Source: Microvirga sesbaniae | GTDB lineage: Bacteria; Pseudomonadota; Alphaproteobacteria; Rhizobiales; Beijerinckiaceae | Reading direction: 5' to 3' | DNA: 64,000 nt | Assembly (NCBI RefSeq): GCF_025460805.1 | Contig: NZ_JAMXFJ010000006.1 | Location: forward strand, 62,001-126,000 | In this document: one piece after another, positions 27,603-36,418 of the stretch | Numbering within the stretch: position 1 is the stretch's first letter | Layout: every line of letters starts with the position of its first letter | Notes under the pieces: generated by a model | Seen by the model: the letters and a program-made list of their open reading frames with translations, nothing else | The model's database searches: none | Told to the model about the DNA's origin: nothing | Made by a program: the position numbers and the translations under genes

Positions 27603-28085
27603 TCACCGGCTGCCGCGCGGAGCCGGCCCGACGGAGATGTCGAAATGCAGCACCTCCTCGCGGGCGCCGAGCTTGTCATAGAGGGCGATGGCGGGATCGT
27701 CGCCGTGATCGGCCTGCACGTAGACGACCCATCCTCCGCGCTGCGCGGCGATCCCGCGCAGGTGCTCGATGAGCGTGGTGGCGATGTGCCGGCGGCGATG
27801 GGCCGCGTCGACGGCGAGATCGTAGATATAGAACTCCCGTCGCGCCTTCTCGAACTTCTCCAGCTCGTAGGCGACCAGCCCGCCCAGGACCTCGCCGTCC
27901 GCCAGCGCCGCCAGGGCGACGACATGCTCCTTGGCGAGGAGTTCTTCCAGATAGGCGTCGCTCGGCGGCTCGGACGCGTAGGAAGCGGGATCGTCGAAGA
28001 CTGCGGCGAACAACGCGTTCAGCTTGCGCAGAAGCGGGACGTCGCCGGGGCCGAGACGGCGGATGCGGAACGGGATCGGCGACAT
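27603..28085 (-). CDS. GNAT acetyltransferase resembling AAC(3)-I aminoglycoside acetyltransferases
   Basis: A 160-residue GNAT protein whose sequence closely follows the AAC(3)-I pattern: RIRRLGPGDVPLLRKLNALF at the start, LLAKEHVVALAAL, ARREFYIYDLAVDAAHRRR with the acetyl-CoA loop, and AIALYDKLGAREEVLHFDI at the end. Enzymes of this group acetylate the 3-amino group of gentamicin-type drugs. This is a chromosomal homologue with no mobile element nearby, so the resistance phenotype is not implied. The start at 28085 is preferred to 28121; both have weak ribosome sites. Confidence 0.82.
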   Translation of the reverse strand: MSPIPFRIRRLGPGDVPLLRKLNALFAAVFDDPASYASEPPSDAYLEELLAKEHVVALAALADGEVLGGLVAYELEKFEKARREFYIYDLAVDAAHRRRHIATTLIEHLRGIAAQRGGWVVYVQADHGDDPAIALYDKLGAREEVLHFDISVGPAPRGSR

Positions 28086-28168
28086 GGGCTCATCATAGGG
28101 CGGCTGCGGCATCCATGTCATGCCCCCGGAGCCGGCGATGCCTCATGGCGCTGACGCGGGATCGGTCG

Positions 28169-28444
28169 TCAGACGGGGCGCCTGATGCGGCATCCCGCCC
28201 GGGAGGTCGCGCGGTCGTAGAGACGTCGGATGTCGTCGAGGCTGCGGATCGCCGGGCCGGACCGTCTCTGGATCACGGCGCTCAATTGCCGGAACTTGTC
28301 GTCGGACCAGTCCTCGATCACAAGGGCCACGGCCTTCTTGAGAGGGAGCGTCGCGACCTTCACGGGCAGAAGGTCGGCATTTCTGGACGGCCTGCCGATG
28401 GCAAACAGATCGACGATCTCTTCGAGATCATGAGCAGCGGTCAC
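28169..28444 (-). CDS. Hypothetical 91-residue protein
   Basis: Small basic protein with no recognised domain. The middle (KKAVALVIEDWSDDKFRQLSAVIQRRSGPAIRSLDDIRRLYDR) looks helical. GTG start with GAGAGG close upstream. Its start overlaps the stop of a 41-codon ORF (28441-28566), suggesting a chain of small genes read leftward from 29010. It could be a real small regulatory protein; function unknown. Confidence 0.5.
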   Translation of the reverse strand: MTAAHDLEEIVDLFAIGRPSRNADLLPVKVATLPLKKAVALVIEDWSDDKFRQLSAVIQRRSGPAIRSLDDIRRLYDRATSRAGCRIRRPV

Positions 28445-28600
28445 AATCCTCTCCCTGCCTCTCCCTGCGGGCCCGACCTGGCGCGATCACGGGCAGAGGA
28501 ATGTCGCAGTCCACGACGCGGGCCTTCAAATGACCAAAGGAGGTAAGCAACAGCCATCATGGGCATGGGCCTTTCCGGCCCTCGAAACCGGATGACATCG

Positions 28601-28738
28601 TTAGCGCCAGACGCACGGGAAGGGGGCCAGCGGATCGTTGTCGTTGCCCGGTTCGACCTCCCGGGCTCTGAAGGGTGCAAGCGGCACGAAAGCCCGCGAG
28701 AAGAGCCTTGCCGTGCAGTAGGACATCACCTGATTCAT
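28601..28738 (-). CDS. Possible small protein, 45 residues
   Basis: Short ORF starting MNQVMSYCTARLF and ending PGNDNDPLAPFPCVWR, with GGAGG five bases before the ATG. The ribosome site and the acidic NDND segment favour translation; there is no family match that I recognise. It lies between two other small ORFs on the same strand. Confidence 0.45.
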   Translation of the reverse strand: MNQVMSYCTARLFSRAFVPLAPFRAREVEPGNDNDPLAPFPCVWR

Positions 28739-28827
28739 CCGAGCCTCCATCAAAGGCAGCCGAAGGCTACCTTAGGGATAGCTGGACAGATGTGCTGTCC
28801 CGCACGCGATATTACCTTACGGCATCA

Positions 28828-29010
28828 TTACCTAACCGCATGCTGCGCCGGGAAGGCGGCACGCTTCCCATGCAGGCGGGCTTTCGATTTGATCGGCAGG
28901 CGGGACCCATTGTCATTGACGGCGGACGCCGAACTGTCCGTCAGATGGGCCAGCGGCAAGAGACCCACCTCGAAGACTTTGTCGGTGCAGGCGGAAATCT
29001 GGATTCTCAT
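28828..29010 (-). CDS. Possible small protein, 60 residues
   Basis: ORF starting MRIQISACTDKVFEVGLLPL, ending in a basic tail. GGGGGAGG lies seven bases before the ATG, an unusually strong ribosome site. It shares an NDN tripeptide with the next ORF (28601-28738) but no other similarity. No family recognised. The preceding gene on this strand is the secreted protein at 29152-29550. Confidence 0.5.
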   Translation of the reverse strand: MRIQISACTDKVFEVGLLPLAHLTDSSASAVNDNGSRLPIKSKARLHGKRAAFPAQHAVR

Positions 29011-29151
29011 CGGTCAGCCTCCCCCATAAGGCTCTTTCGAGAATACGTTCCTGCTCCGATTCTGCGCGGGCCCCGAGTAGGTAACTCCGGGGCCCTGCGG
29101 GGGTAGGCACGAGGGGGTACGGGCCGGATGCCTGCCGGTCCGCGCTCTGCC

Positions 29152-29550
29152 TCAATAGACCTCGTAGCGCCGGACGGGCCGGTCATAACCGTCGTCTCTG
29201 TCATCGCGGTCGTATCCGCGGTCGTAGCCGCGCCGCGGCGGCCGGCCGCGATATCCGTCGTCGCGCCACCGGTCGCCCCGGTCGTAGCCGCGCGCCACGA
29301 ACGCGCAGCGCTTCGGAATTCCTGGCGCGGGATCGCCGAAGACCCGGTTCGAGCACGGGACGCCACGCTCCCGCACGAACATTTCCGCGCTCCGCCCGGG
29401 AACGCCGTAGATGACGCGGGTGGGGTAGGGGACGCGGCAGAATTCGTGTTCCCGCGCACAGGGCACCAGGCTCTGGGCCTGCGCCGCCGGCATCGTCCCG
29501 AAGAATGCGCCGGCGGCCAGGACCGCCGTTGCCAATACTGCGCGAAGCAT
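29152..29550 (-). CDS. Secreted small protein with Arg/Asp/Tyr-rich tail
   Basis: 132 residues with a clear signal peptide (cleavage after about AAQAQ, residue 26). The mature part has four cysteines (CAREHEFC, VPCSN, KRC) around a VIYGVPGRSAE and FGDPAPGIPKRC pattern, which I have seen in exported Hyphomicrobiales proteins of unknown role. The last 45 residues repeat RGYDR/DD-type units and are probably disordered. Single gene, minus strand. Confidence 0.72.
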   Translation of the reverse strand: MLRAVLATAVLAAGAFFGTMPAAQAQSLVPCAREHEFCRVPYPTRVIYGVPGRSAEMFVRERGVPCSNRVFGDPAPGIPKRCAFVARGYDRGDRWRDDGYRGRPPRRGYDRGYDRDDRDDGYDRPVRRYEVY

Positions 29551-29703
29551 GTCTCGTTCTCCATCGTGAGGTCGTCACTGTACGGCGCGGAGGATGAACG
29601 ATGTTATAACGCGTTGTTCAGGGGCGATTGTCCGTCTCGCGGCCAGCTGCCGGATCCGCCCCGACGACGACGAAAAACCGTCCGTCGCCGACCCGGCAAT
29701 GTG

Positions 29704-31581
29704 CTACGCGCCCGCTTCCTCGATCTCGCTGCTCAGCGTCAGCCATTCTTCCTCGACGGAGGCCAGGGTCCCGGCCGCTTCGGCGCGCATCCTGGACAAT
29801 TCGGTGGCCTTCGCCGGGTCCTTCCGGAAGGCGGTGCCGTCGGCGAGCGCGGCGTCGATCTTGCCGATCACGTCCGTGAGCTTCGCCATCCGGCCTTCGA
29901 GCCCCTCCAGCTTCTTGCGCAGGGGCGCCAGCGCCACCCGCCGCTCGGCGGCGGCGCGACGCTCGTCCACCTTGGAGGCCCCGGGCGCCTGCGGCTTGTC
30001 GGAGCGCCTCTGCGGATCGAGATCGCCGGAGAGCACGAGCTGGCGGTAATCGTCCATGTCGCCGTCGAAGGGCTTCACCCCGCCGTTGCCGACGATCCAG
30101 AGCCGGTCGGCGCAGGCCTCGATCAGGAAGCGGTCGTGGCTCACGAGGATCACGGCCCCCGTGTAGTCGTTGATCGCTTCCATGAGGGCCGTGCGGCTGT
30201 CGATGTCGAGATGGTTCGTCGGCTCGTCGAGGATCAGCAGGTGAGGGCCGTCGAAAGCCGCCAGCCCCATGAGCAGGCGCGCCTTTTCGCCGCCCGACAG
30301 GGCGGAGACCGGCGTGTCGGCCTTGGCGCCCGGAAAGCCGATCTGCGCGGTCCGGGCCCGGATCCTGGCGACCGGCGTATCGGGCATCCGCTCGGCGACG
30401 TGGTCGTAGGCGGTCGCCTTGGGGTTCAGCTCGTCGAGCTGGTGCTGGGCGAAATACGCCACGTCCATGCGGCCGGGCGTGCGCATCTCGCCCTTCATGG
30501 GCGCGAGCCGGCCGCCGATGAGCTTGCAGAAGGTGGATTTGCCGTTGCCGTTCGAGCCGAGCAGCGCGATCCGGTCGTCGGGCGCGATCGTCAGGTTGAG
30601 GCGGTCGAGCACGATCCGCTCGCCGTAACCGACGGCGCCGCCCTCGACCGTGATCAGCGGCGGCGCGGCGGGACGGTCCGGGCCGGGCAGGTTGAAGGGC
30701 AGCACGTCGTCTTCCACGATGGTCGCGACGGGCTCCAGCTTGGCGAGGCGCTTGACGCGGGACTGCGCCTGCCGGGCCTTCGAGGCCTTGGCCTTGAAGC
30801 GGTCGACGAACGCCTGGAGATGCTTGCGTTCGGCCTCCTGCTTGGCGGCCATCTTGGCCGTCAGCTCGCGCTTCTCCGCGAACTGCTTGGCGAAGGACGT
30901 GTAGCCGCCGCGGTAGATCGTGAGCTTGCCCCGGTCGAGATGGAGGATGTGGTTCACGCAGGCGTCGAGAAGCTCGCGGTCGTGGCTGATGACCAGCACC
31001 GTGTGCGGGTAGCGTCCAAGATAATCGTAGAGCCAGAGGGTGCCCTCGAGGTCGAGATAGTTGGTCGGCTCGTCGAGGAGCAGCAGGTCCGGCTCGGTGA
31101 AGAGCACGGCCGCGAGGGCCACGCGCATGCGCCAGCCGCCGGAGAAATCCGAGCAGGGCCGGTTCTGGGCCTCGGCGTCGAAGCCGAGGCCGTGCAGGAT
31201 CGCGGCGGCGCGGGACGGGGCCGAGTGGGCCCCGATATCGGTGAGCCTGGTCTCGATCTCGGCCCGGCGGAGGCCGTCCGCCGTCTCGGCCTCGGCCATG
31301 AGGGCGCTGCGCTCCCTGTCGGCGGCGAGCACCACGTCGATCAGGGATTCCGGGCCGCCGGGTGCTTCCTGGGCCACGGCGCCGATCTTCATGCCCCGGG
31401 GCAGGGTGACGCCGCCGCTCTCCGTGGCGAGCTCGCCCTGGATGATCCTGAACAGGGTGGTCTTGCCCGCGCCGTTGCGCCCGACGAGCCCCACCTTCGC
31501 GCCGGCGGGCAGGTTGAAGGAGGCGCGGTCGAGGATCAGCCGGTCGCCGATGCGGTAGGTCAGGTCGTTGACGTGAAGCAT
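29704..31581 (-). CDS. ABC-F family ATPase
   Basis: A 625-residue soluble protein with two ABC domains and no membrane segments. Walker A boxes are GRNGAGKTT and GSNGNGKST; both domains carry LSGG-type signatures (FSGGWRMR, LSGGEKAR) and Walker B with DEPTNYLD/DEPTNHLD. The arginine-rich linker between domains and the coiled-coil C-terminus suit ribosome-acting ABC-F factors (Uup/YheS group). The start at 31581 (MLHVNDLTYR) follows AAAGGCGA. It is divergent from the Crp/Fnr gene. Confidence 0.9.
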   Translation of the reverse strand: MLHVNDLTYRIGDRLILDRASFNLPAGAKVGLVGRNGAGKTTLFRIIQGELATESGGVTLPRGMKIGAVAQEAPGGPESLIDVVLAADRERSALMAEAETADGLRRAEIETRLTDIGAHSAPSRAAAILHGLGFDAEAQNRPCSDFSGGWRMRVALAAVLFTEPDLLLLDEPTNYLDLEGTLWLYDYLGRYPHTVLVISHDRELLDACVNHILHLDRGKLTIYRGGYTSFAKQFAEKRELTAKMAAKQEAERKHLQAFVDRFKAKASKARQAQSRVKRLAKLEPVATIVEDDVLPFNLPGPDRPAAPPLITVEGGAVGYGERIVLDRLNLTIAPDDRIALLGSNGNGKSTFCKLIGGRLAPMKGEMRTPGRMDVAYFAQHQLDELNPKATAYDHVAERMPDTPVARIRARTAQIGFPGAKADTPVSALSGGEKARLLMGLAAFDGPHLLILDEPTNHLDIDSRTALMEAINDYTGAVILVSHDRFLIEACADRLWIVGNGGVKPFDGDMDDYRQLVLSGDLDPQRRSDKPQAPGASKVDERRAAAERRVALAPLRKKLEGLEGRMAKLTDVIGKIDAALADGTAFRKDPAKATELSRMRAEAAGTLASVEEEWLTLSSEIEEAGA

Positions 31582-31712
31582 GTCGCCTTTTGGCGCGTGA
31601 TCGCCGCTCTTGCAAGGTCTCGGGCCCAGGCCGCGACCGGACGCCACCTAGCCTGAATCGCCAGTGACAAGACCCGCAATGCCTGGGAAAGGGATGGGTC
31701 AAATGACATACT

Positions 31713-31740
31713 GGCTATGGAAAATTTGTGCTATAGCCAA
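31713..31740 (+). promoter_or_regulatory. Inverted repeat upstream of the Crp/Fnr-type gene
   Basis: TGGCTAT (31713-31719) and ATAGCCA (31734-31740) form a 7-bp inverted repeat with a 14-bp spacer, 26 bp before the start codon. A position this close suggests an autoregulatory operator, though the arms do not match the usual Crp or Fnr half-sites. Confidence 0.45.
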
Positions 31741-31766
31741 GGATAGCATTCAGGGGGAGAGGACCG

Positions 31767-32453
31767 ATGGCGCGGCTCGCCGGGATTAAGCTCTTCAAGG
31801 GATTGGACATCGATCTCGAACGTTTCGAGGCGCGGGCCAACTGGCGCCGCTTCGACCCCGAGGAGGTTCTGGTCGACTTCGACGAGCCATCGACCGACGT
31901 CTATTTCCTCCTCTCCGGCGAGGTCCGGGTCCTCATGCGGACGGCCTCGGGCAAGGAGGTCATCCTCTACGAGATGAAGCCCGGCGACCTGTTCGGCGAG
32001 CTGGCGGCGCTCGACGGCGTGCCCCGTTCGGCCAATGTCACGGCGCTCACCCGCGGCGAGGCCTGCGTGATGCCCGCGACGGTCTTCAAGGAGCTTCTCT
32101 TCTCCCACCAGCCCATCGCCGAGCGGCTGTTCTGCCTCATGGCGTCCCGCATCCGCGAGCTGAACGCCCGCTTCATGGAACAGACGGTGCTCGATCTCCG
32201 GCACAGGCTCTATTCGGAGCTCCTGCGCCTCTCGACGCCCCGTCAGGACCGGTCGGGGGAGCGGGTCATCACCCCGCCGCCCTTCCACCACATCGTGGCC
32301 GCCCGGATCGGCTGCCGGCGCGAGCAGATCACCCGGGAATTCACGATGCTGACGCAGGAAGGGCTGATCGAGCGCACGCGCGGCGCCCTGATCCTGCGGC
32401 AGCCGGACGTGCTCAAAGCGCGCGTGGCCGAGGCGATGCAGACGGACCACTAG
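31767..32453 (+). CDS. Crp/Fnr family transcriptional regulator
   Basis: A 228-residue regulator: cyclic-nucleotide-type beta-roll at about 20-120 (GDLFGELAALDGVPRSANVTA), long dimer helix, and a winged HTH at about 165-215 (VAARIGCRREQITREFTMLTQEGLIERTRGALIL). It lacks the cysteine cluster of oxygen-sensing Fnr proteins, so a small-molecule or haem ligand is more likely. GGGGGAGAGG precedes the ATG. The last 41 bp overlap the 3' end of the convergent TetR gene. Confidence 0.87.
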   Translation: MARLAGIKLFKGLDIDLERFEARANWRRFDPEEVLVDFDEPSTDVYFLLSGEVRVLMRTASGKEVILYEMKPGDLFGELAALDGVPRSANVTALTRGEACVMPATVFKELLFSHQPIAERLFCLMASRIRELNARFMEQTVLDLRHRLYSELLRLSTPRQDRSGERVITPPPFHHIVAARIGCRREQITREFTMLTQEGLIERTRGALILRQPDVLKARVAEAMQTDH

Positions 32454-33114
32454 ACGCATCCTTCGGGCCGTAGGCGGCGAAGAAGACCCGAAGCGCGTGC
32501 TCCACGTTCTTCTGGATCTCGGCTTCCGTCGGCGGCTCTCCCACCGAGAAGAGCAGGCGGCGCAGCATGCCCGACACGCACAGGTCGAGGAAATGCTGGG
32601 CGGCCACATGGGTATCCTCGATGGACAGCCGGCCCGCTTCGACCTGGCGGTCGAAATAGGCGCCGAGGCGGGCGAGCCCCTGGCAGGGACCTGCCTCATA
32701 GAAGGCCTGGCCCAGATGGGGGAACTTCTCGGCCGCGCCCATGACCATGCGGATCGACGAGATGTGTTCGGGCTTGCCCATGCGGCGCAGATAGCCGAGG
32801 CCGAGCGCCTTCAGGACGCCGCGGACGTCGGGATCGTTCGCATCGAGCTTGAACAGGACCTCGGCCAGGCCCCGCTTCTCCTCGGTGGTCAACGCGGCGA
32901 AAAGGCGTTCCTTGCTGTCGAAATAGACGTAGAGCGTCCCCTTGGAGACACCCGCCACCTTGGCGATCTCGCCCATGCTGGCGCCGTCGAAGCCCTCGGC
33001 CAGGAAGACCTTGCGGGCGCCCTCCAGGATCTGGCGGCGCTTCGCGTTCTCCGGGCTCTCGTCGGCCGGAGAGGAAAGTGCCTGATCTCGGGTGCTGTCA
33101 TGCACGGCGCTCAT
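32413..33114 (-). CDS. TetR family repressor of the adjacent efflux genes
   Basis: A 233-residue regulator with the TetR HTH at about 28-70 (ILEGARKVFLAEGFDGASMGEIAKVAGVSKGTLYVYFDSKE) and an AcrR-like C-terminal ligand domain. It is divergent from the EmrA/EmrB pair, and the 21-bp palindrome at 33147-33167 lies between them, so control of the pump and of itself is likely. Its 3' end overlaps the Crp/Fnr gene. Start taken at 33114; a GTG three codons in has a better-spaced GAGAGG. Confidence 0.87.
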   Translation of the reverse strand: MSAVHDSTRDQALSSPADESPENAKRRQILEGARKVFLAEGFDGASMGEIAKVAGVSKGTLYVYFDSKERLFAALTTEEKRGLAEVLFKLDANDPDVRGVLKALGLGYLRRMGKPEHISSIRMVMGAAEKFPHLGQAFYEAGPCQGLARLGAYFDRQVEAGRLSIEDTHVAAQHFLDLCVSGMLRRLLFSVGEPPTEAEIQKNVEHALRVFFAAYGPKDASSGPSASPRPRAL

Positions 33115-33146
33115 AGCCTCTCTCGTATCCTTTTTCGTTTGCGCTA

Positions 33147-33167
33147 TTGACCGAACGGTTCGGTCAA
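33147..33167. promoter_or_regulatory. TetR-type operator over the emrA promoter
   Basis: A perfect 21-bp palindrome: arms TTGACCGAAC and GTTCGGTCAA around a central G. The left arm also serves as a -35 box (TTGACC) with ATATAT 18 bp downstream as -10 for the emrA-type gene. Binding of TetR here would block that promoter. The arm sequence matches operators known for AcrR-type regulators that begin TTGACC. Confidence 0.8.
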
Positions 33168-33263
33168 CTCATATATGGCAGGCGACTGGCAGATATCAAG
33201 TCTGCAACGATAAGCCCGAACCATTTCGATCGACGGGCTTTAAGTTGGCTTGCAGAGGTTCAC

Positions 33264-34472
33264 ATGGCTTACCGGGATGAGTTTGAGCAGGGCGCCAAAG
33301 AGCGCCCCGAGACGGCCAAGGGCGGGCAGCCCGTTCAGGCGCCCGAGCCTGTCCAGGCTCCGTCCGAGGCGCCGTCCCAGGCCGCCGAGCCCAAGGCACG
33401 CAAGAAGGGTTTCGGAAAGAAGCCCGTGATCCTGGCGATCCTGGCGGCTGCTCTGGGATTCGGCGGCTACGAGGGCTACCACTGGTGGACCGACGGCCGC
33501 TTCATGGTCTCGACCGACGACGCCTATGTGCAGGCGGACATCACGATCCTGTCGGCCAAGATCTCCGGCTACGTCGCCTCCGTGGCCGTCACGAACAACC
33601 AGAGCGTCAAGGCCGGTGACCTGATCGCCAAGATCGACGACGGCGACTATCGTCTTGCCCTCCAATCCGCCAAGGACAAGCTTGCGACCCAGCAGAGCGC
33701 GATCGTGCGCCTCGGCCGCCAGATCGAGGCGGGCCGCGCCTCGGCCCTGCAGGCCGAATCGCAGGTGGTCAGCGCGCAGGCCGAGGCCGAGCGGGCCGAG
33801 GGCGACTATGCCCGCCAGCAGCAGCTCGCCCGGTCCGACTACACCAGCCGCGCCGCGCTCGAGAACGCCAAGGCCGCCCGCGACCGCGCCAACGCCGACG
33901 TCAAGAGCGCCCAGGCGGCGGTGGCGGCCGCTCAGGCCAATGTCGAGGTTCTCTCCGCTCAGAAGAATGAGGGCGAGCGCCTTGCCGCCGAGTACCAGAC
34001 GGCCGTCGACAAGGCCGAGCGGGATCTCTCCTTCACGGAAATCCGCGCGCCCCTCGATGGGGTCATCGGCAACAAGGCCGTGGAGGTCGGCACCTACGTC
34101 CAGCCCGGCGCCCGCCTGGCGGCCCTCGTGCCGCTGACCAGCGTCCATGTGGATGCCAACTTCAAGGAGACGCAGCTCGCCTCCCTGCAGCCCGGGCAGA
34201 CGGTGCACGTGAAGGTCGACGCCTTCCCGGATTCCGACATCGTCGGCACGGTCGAGAGCGTCTCGCCCGCCGCCGGCGCGGTGTTCAGCCTGCTGCCGCC
34301 GGAGAATGCCACCGGCAACTTCACCAAGATCGTCCAGCGCGTGCCCGTCCGCGTGGCCGTCAAGCCCGAGGTGGCGCAGCAGGGGCTGCTGCGCCCCGGC
34401 CTGTCGGTCGTGGTCGACGTGGACACCCGCACCGGTGCCCATCCGGCCAAGACGGCCAGCATCAAAGAGTAG
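33264..34472 (+). CDS. emrA: HlyD/EmrA-type membrane fusion protein (TetR-controlled pump)
   Basis: The periplasmic adaptor of a tripartite drug efflux system. 402 residues: a charged, Pro/Gln-rich cytoplasmic N-terminus, one membrane anchor at about 53-75, the split lipoyl domain (STDDAYVQADITILSAKISGYV), an alpha-helical hairpin with Ala/Gln/Glu-rich coiled coil (about 140-250), and the beta-barrel. AGAGG precedes the ATG. The emrB-type transporter starts 5 bp after its stop, so they form one operon. Confidence 0.9.
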   Translation: MAYRDEFEQGAKERPETAKGGQPVQAPEPVQAPSEAPSQAAEPKARKKGFGKKPVILAILAAALGFGGYEGYHWWTDGRFMVSTDDAYVQADITILSAKISGYVASVAVTNNQSVKAGDLIAKIDDGDYRLALQSAKDKLATQQSAIVRLGRQIEAGRASALQAESQVVSAQAEAERAEGDYARQQQLARSDYTSRAALENAKAARDRANADVKSAQAAVAAAQANVEVLSAQKNEGERLAAEYQTAVDKAERDLSFTEIRAPLDGVIGNKAVEVGTYVQPGARLAALVPLTSVHVDANFKETQLASLQPGQTVHVKVDAFPDSDIVGTVESVSPAAGAVFSLLPPENATGNFTKIVQRVPVRVAVKPEVAQQGLLRPGLSVVVDVDTRTGAHPAKTASIKE

Positions 34473-34477
34473 GGACC

Positions 34478-36073
34478 ATGGCCGCATCGGCTGCCATCCA
34501 ATCCAGGCCTCAAGGCATGCCTGCCGCGAAGCCGGCGCCGCTCGACCGGCGCCGGACTTTCGCGTTCTTCTGCATGGTCTTCGGCATGTTCATGGCGATC
34601 CTGGACATCCAGATCGTCTCGGCTTCGCTCGCCGAGATCCAGGCGGGCCTCTCCGCCTCGTCGGAGGAAATCTCCTGGGTGCAGACCAGCTATCTGATCG
34701 CCGAGGTGATCATGATCCCGCTCTCGGGCACGCTCTCGCGCGTGCTCTCGACCCGCTGGATGTTCGTGATCGCGGCCGGCGGCTTCACGGCCATGAGCTT
34801 CCTGTGCGCGACCGCGACGAATATCGAGCAGATGATCGTGTACCGCGCCCTGCAGGGCTTCATCGGTGGCGGCATGATCCCGACGGTCTTCGCCTCGGCG
34901 TTCACGATCTTCCCGCCGGAGAAGCGGCCCGTGATCTCGCCGATCATCGGCCTCGTGGCGACCCTGGCCCCCACGATCGGCCCGACGCTCGGCGGCTATC
35001 TGACGGATCTGTTCTCCTGGCACTGGCTGTTCCTGGTCAACATCGTGCCGGGCATCTTCGTGACCGTGTCGACCTACCTGCTGGTCGATTTCGACGAGCC
35101 CGACCTCAGCCTGTTCAAGAGCTTCGACTGGGTGGGCCTCGGCTGCATGGCGGCCTTTCTCGGCAGCCTGGAATACGTGCTGGAGGAGGGGCCCAACAAC
35201 GAGTGGTTCCAGGACGAGGCGGTGCTGATCCTCGCCATCGTGTGCGCCGTCGGGGCGATCGGCTTCTTCTACCGCGCCTTCACGGCCAAGCAGCCGATCG
35301 TGGACCTGCGCGCCTTCGCGGACCGCAACTTCCTGGCCGGATCGTCCTTCAGCTTCGTCATGGGCATCGGCCTCTACGGCCTGACCTACCTCTACCCGGT
35401 CTATCTGGCGCGGGTGAGGGGCTACTCGTCCCTCCAGATCGGCGAGACCATGTTCGTGACCGGCGCCACCATGTTCCTCATGGCCCCGGTGGCCGGGATG
35501 CTGTCGCGCAAGATGGACCCGAGGCTCATGATGGCCATCGGCTTCGGCGCGTTCGCCTTCGGCACCTGGCAGATCACGGGCCTGACCAAGGACTGGGATT
35601 TTTGGGAGCTGTTCGTGCCGCAGATCTTCCGCGGCGTCGGCCTCATGATCTGCATGGTTCCGATCAACAACATCGCCCTCGGCACCCTGCCGCCGGACCG
35701 GATCAAGAATGCGTCGGGCCTCTACAACCTGACCCGCAATCTCGGCGGCGCGGTCGGCCTGGCGGTGATCAACACCCTGCTGAACAACCGCCTCGACCTG
35801 CATCTCCAGCGCCTGCGCGAGAGCGTCAGCTGGGACAGCTCCCGGGCGATGGAGACCCTCAACGCCCTGACCATGCGGTTCCAGGGGCTCGGCGCGGACG
35901 CCAACGCGGCGGCGATCAAGACCATGTCGAACATGGTCAGGAAGGAAGCCCTGGTGATGTCCTTCGCCGACGTGTTCCTGCTCCTGACGGTGCTGTTCCT
36001 GGGCCTGATCTGTGCCTTGCCCTTCATCAAGAAGCCTCGCGCCGCGCCGGCAGGCGGCGGCGGGGGGCATTAG
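34478..36073 (+). CDS. emrB: DHA2-family MFS drug exporter (EmrB-type)
   Basis: The inner-membrane proton-driven pump partner of EmrA. 531 residues with about 14 membrane segments. Segment 1 has FAFFCMVFGMFMAILDIQIVSASL with the intramembrane Asp typical of DHA2 members, and the GPTLGGYLTDLFSWHWLFLVN motif C of drug antiporters follows. It is the second gene of the TetR-controlled operon; a family A array follows its stop codon. Confidence 0.92.
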   Translation: MAASAAIQSRPQGMPAAKPAPLDRRRTFAFFCMVFGMFMAILDIQIVSASLAEIQAGLSASSEEISWVQTSYLIAEVIMIPLSGTLSRVLSTRWMFVIAAGGFTAMSFLCATATNIEQMIVYRALQGFIGGGMIPTVFASAFTIFPPEKRPVISPIIGLVATLAPTIGPTLGGYLTDLFSWHWLFLVNIVPGIFVTVSTYLLVDFDEPDLSLFKSFDWVGLGCMAAFLGSLEYVLEEGPNNEWFQDEAVLILAIVCAVGAIGFFYRAFTAKQPIVDLRAFADRNFLAGSSFSFVMGIGLYGLTYLYPVYLARVRGYSSLQIGETMFVTGATMFLMAPVAGMLSRKMDPRLMMAIGFGAFAFGTWQITGLTKDWDFWELFVPQIFRGVGLMICMVPINNIALGTLPPDRIKNASGLYNLTRNLGGAVGLAVINTLLNNRLDLHLQRLRESVSWDSSRAMETLNALTMRFQGLGADANAAAIKTMSNMVRKEALVMSFADVFLLLTVLFLGLICALPFIKKPRAAPAGGGGGH

Positions 36074-36160
36074 AGCGGCGCTTTTCCGCATCGGGATGGC
36101 CGGGACAGGCGCGGCCATGACGTCGGGCGGGTGTTGTCACCGCCTCATGCCACCCTCTCA

Positions 36161-36251
36161 CGTCATCACCGGGCTTGTCCCGGTGATCTCGATACGGTGA
36201 AGCGCCGCGCTTCAAAGCATCGGGATGGCCGGCACAAGGCCGGCCATGACG
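36161..36251. repeat. Family A REP pair
   Basis: CACC-type arm then GGCC-type arm, with intact hairpins and CGTCAT/ATGACG ends. Confidence 0.88.
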
Positions 36252-36327
36252 TGGATGGGTGGCAGGAAGAGCGGAGGATGCCATGACGTGGGAGGGTGTT
36301 CGCACCGCGGTCTCATACCACCCTCCA

Positions 36328-36418
36328 CGTCATCACCGGGCTTGTCCCGGTGATCTCGATCGTCTGGAACGCCGCGCCTCACCGGATCGGGATGGCCGGC
36401 ACAAGGCCGGCCATGACG
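36328..36418. repeat. Family A REP pair
   Basis: Same arrangement as the pair at 36161-36251 (CACC type then GGCC type), with a related spacer of about 25 bp, suggesting a local duplication. Confidence 0.88.

Noticed and set aside
28559..29029. A 156-codon plus-strand ORF after a strong AAAGGAGGT
   Set aside because: The ribosome-like site is 14 bases from the ATG and the encoded sequence is low-quality; the minus-strand small ORFs have better-placed sites.
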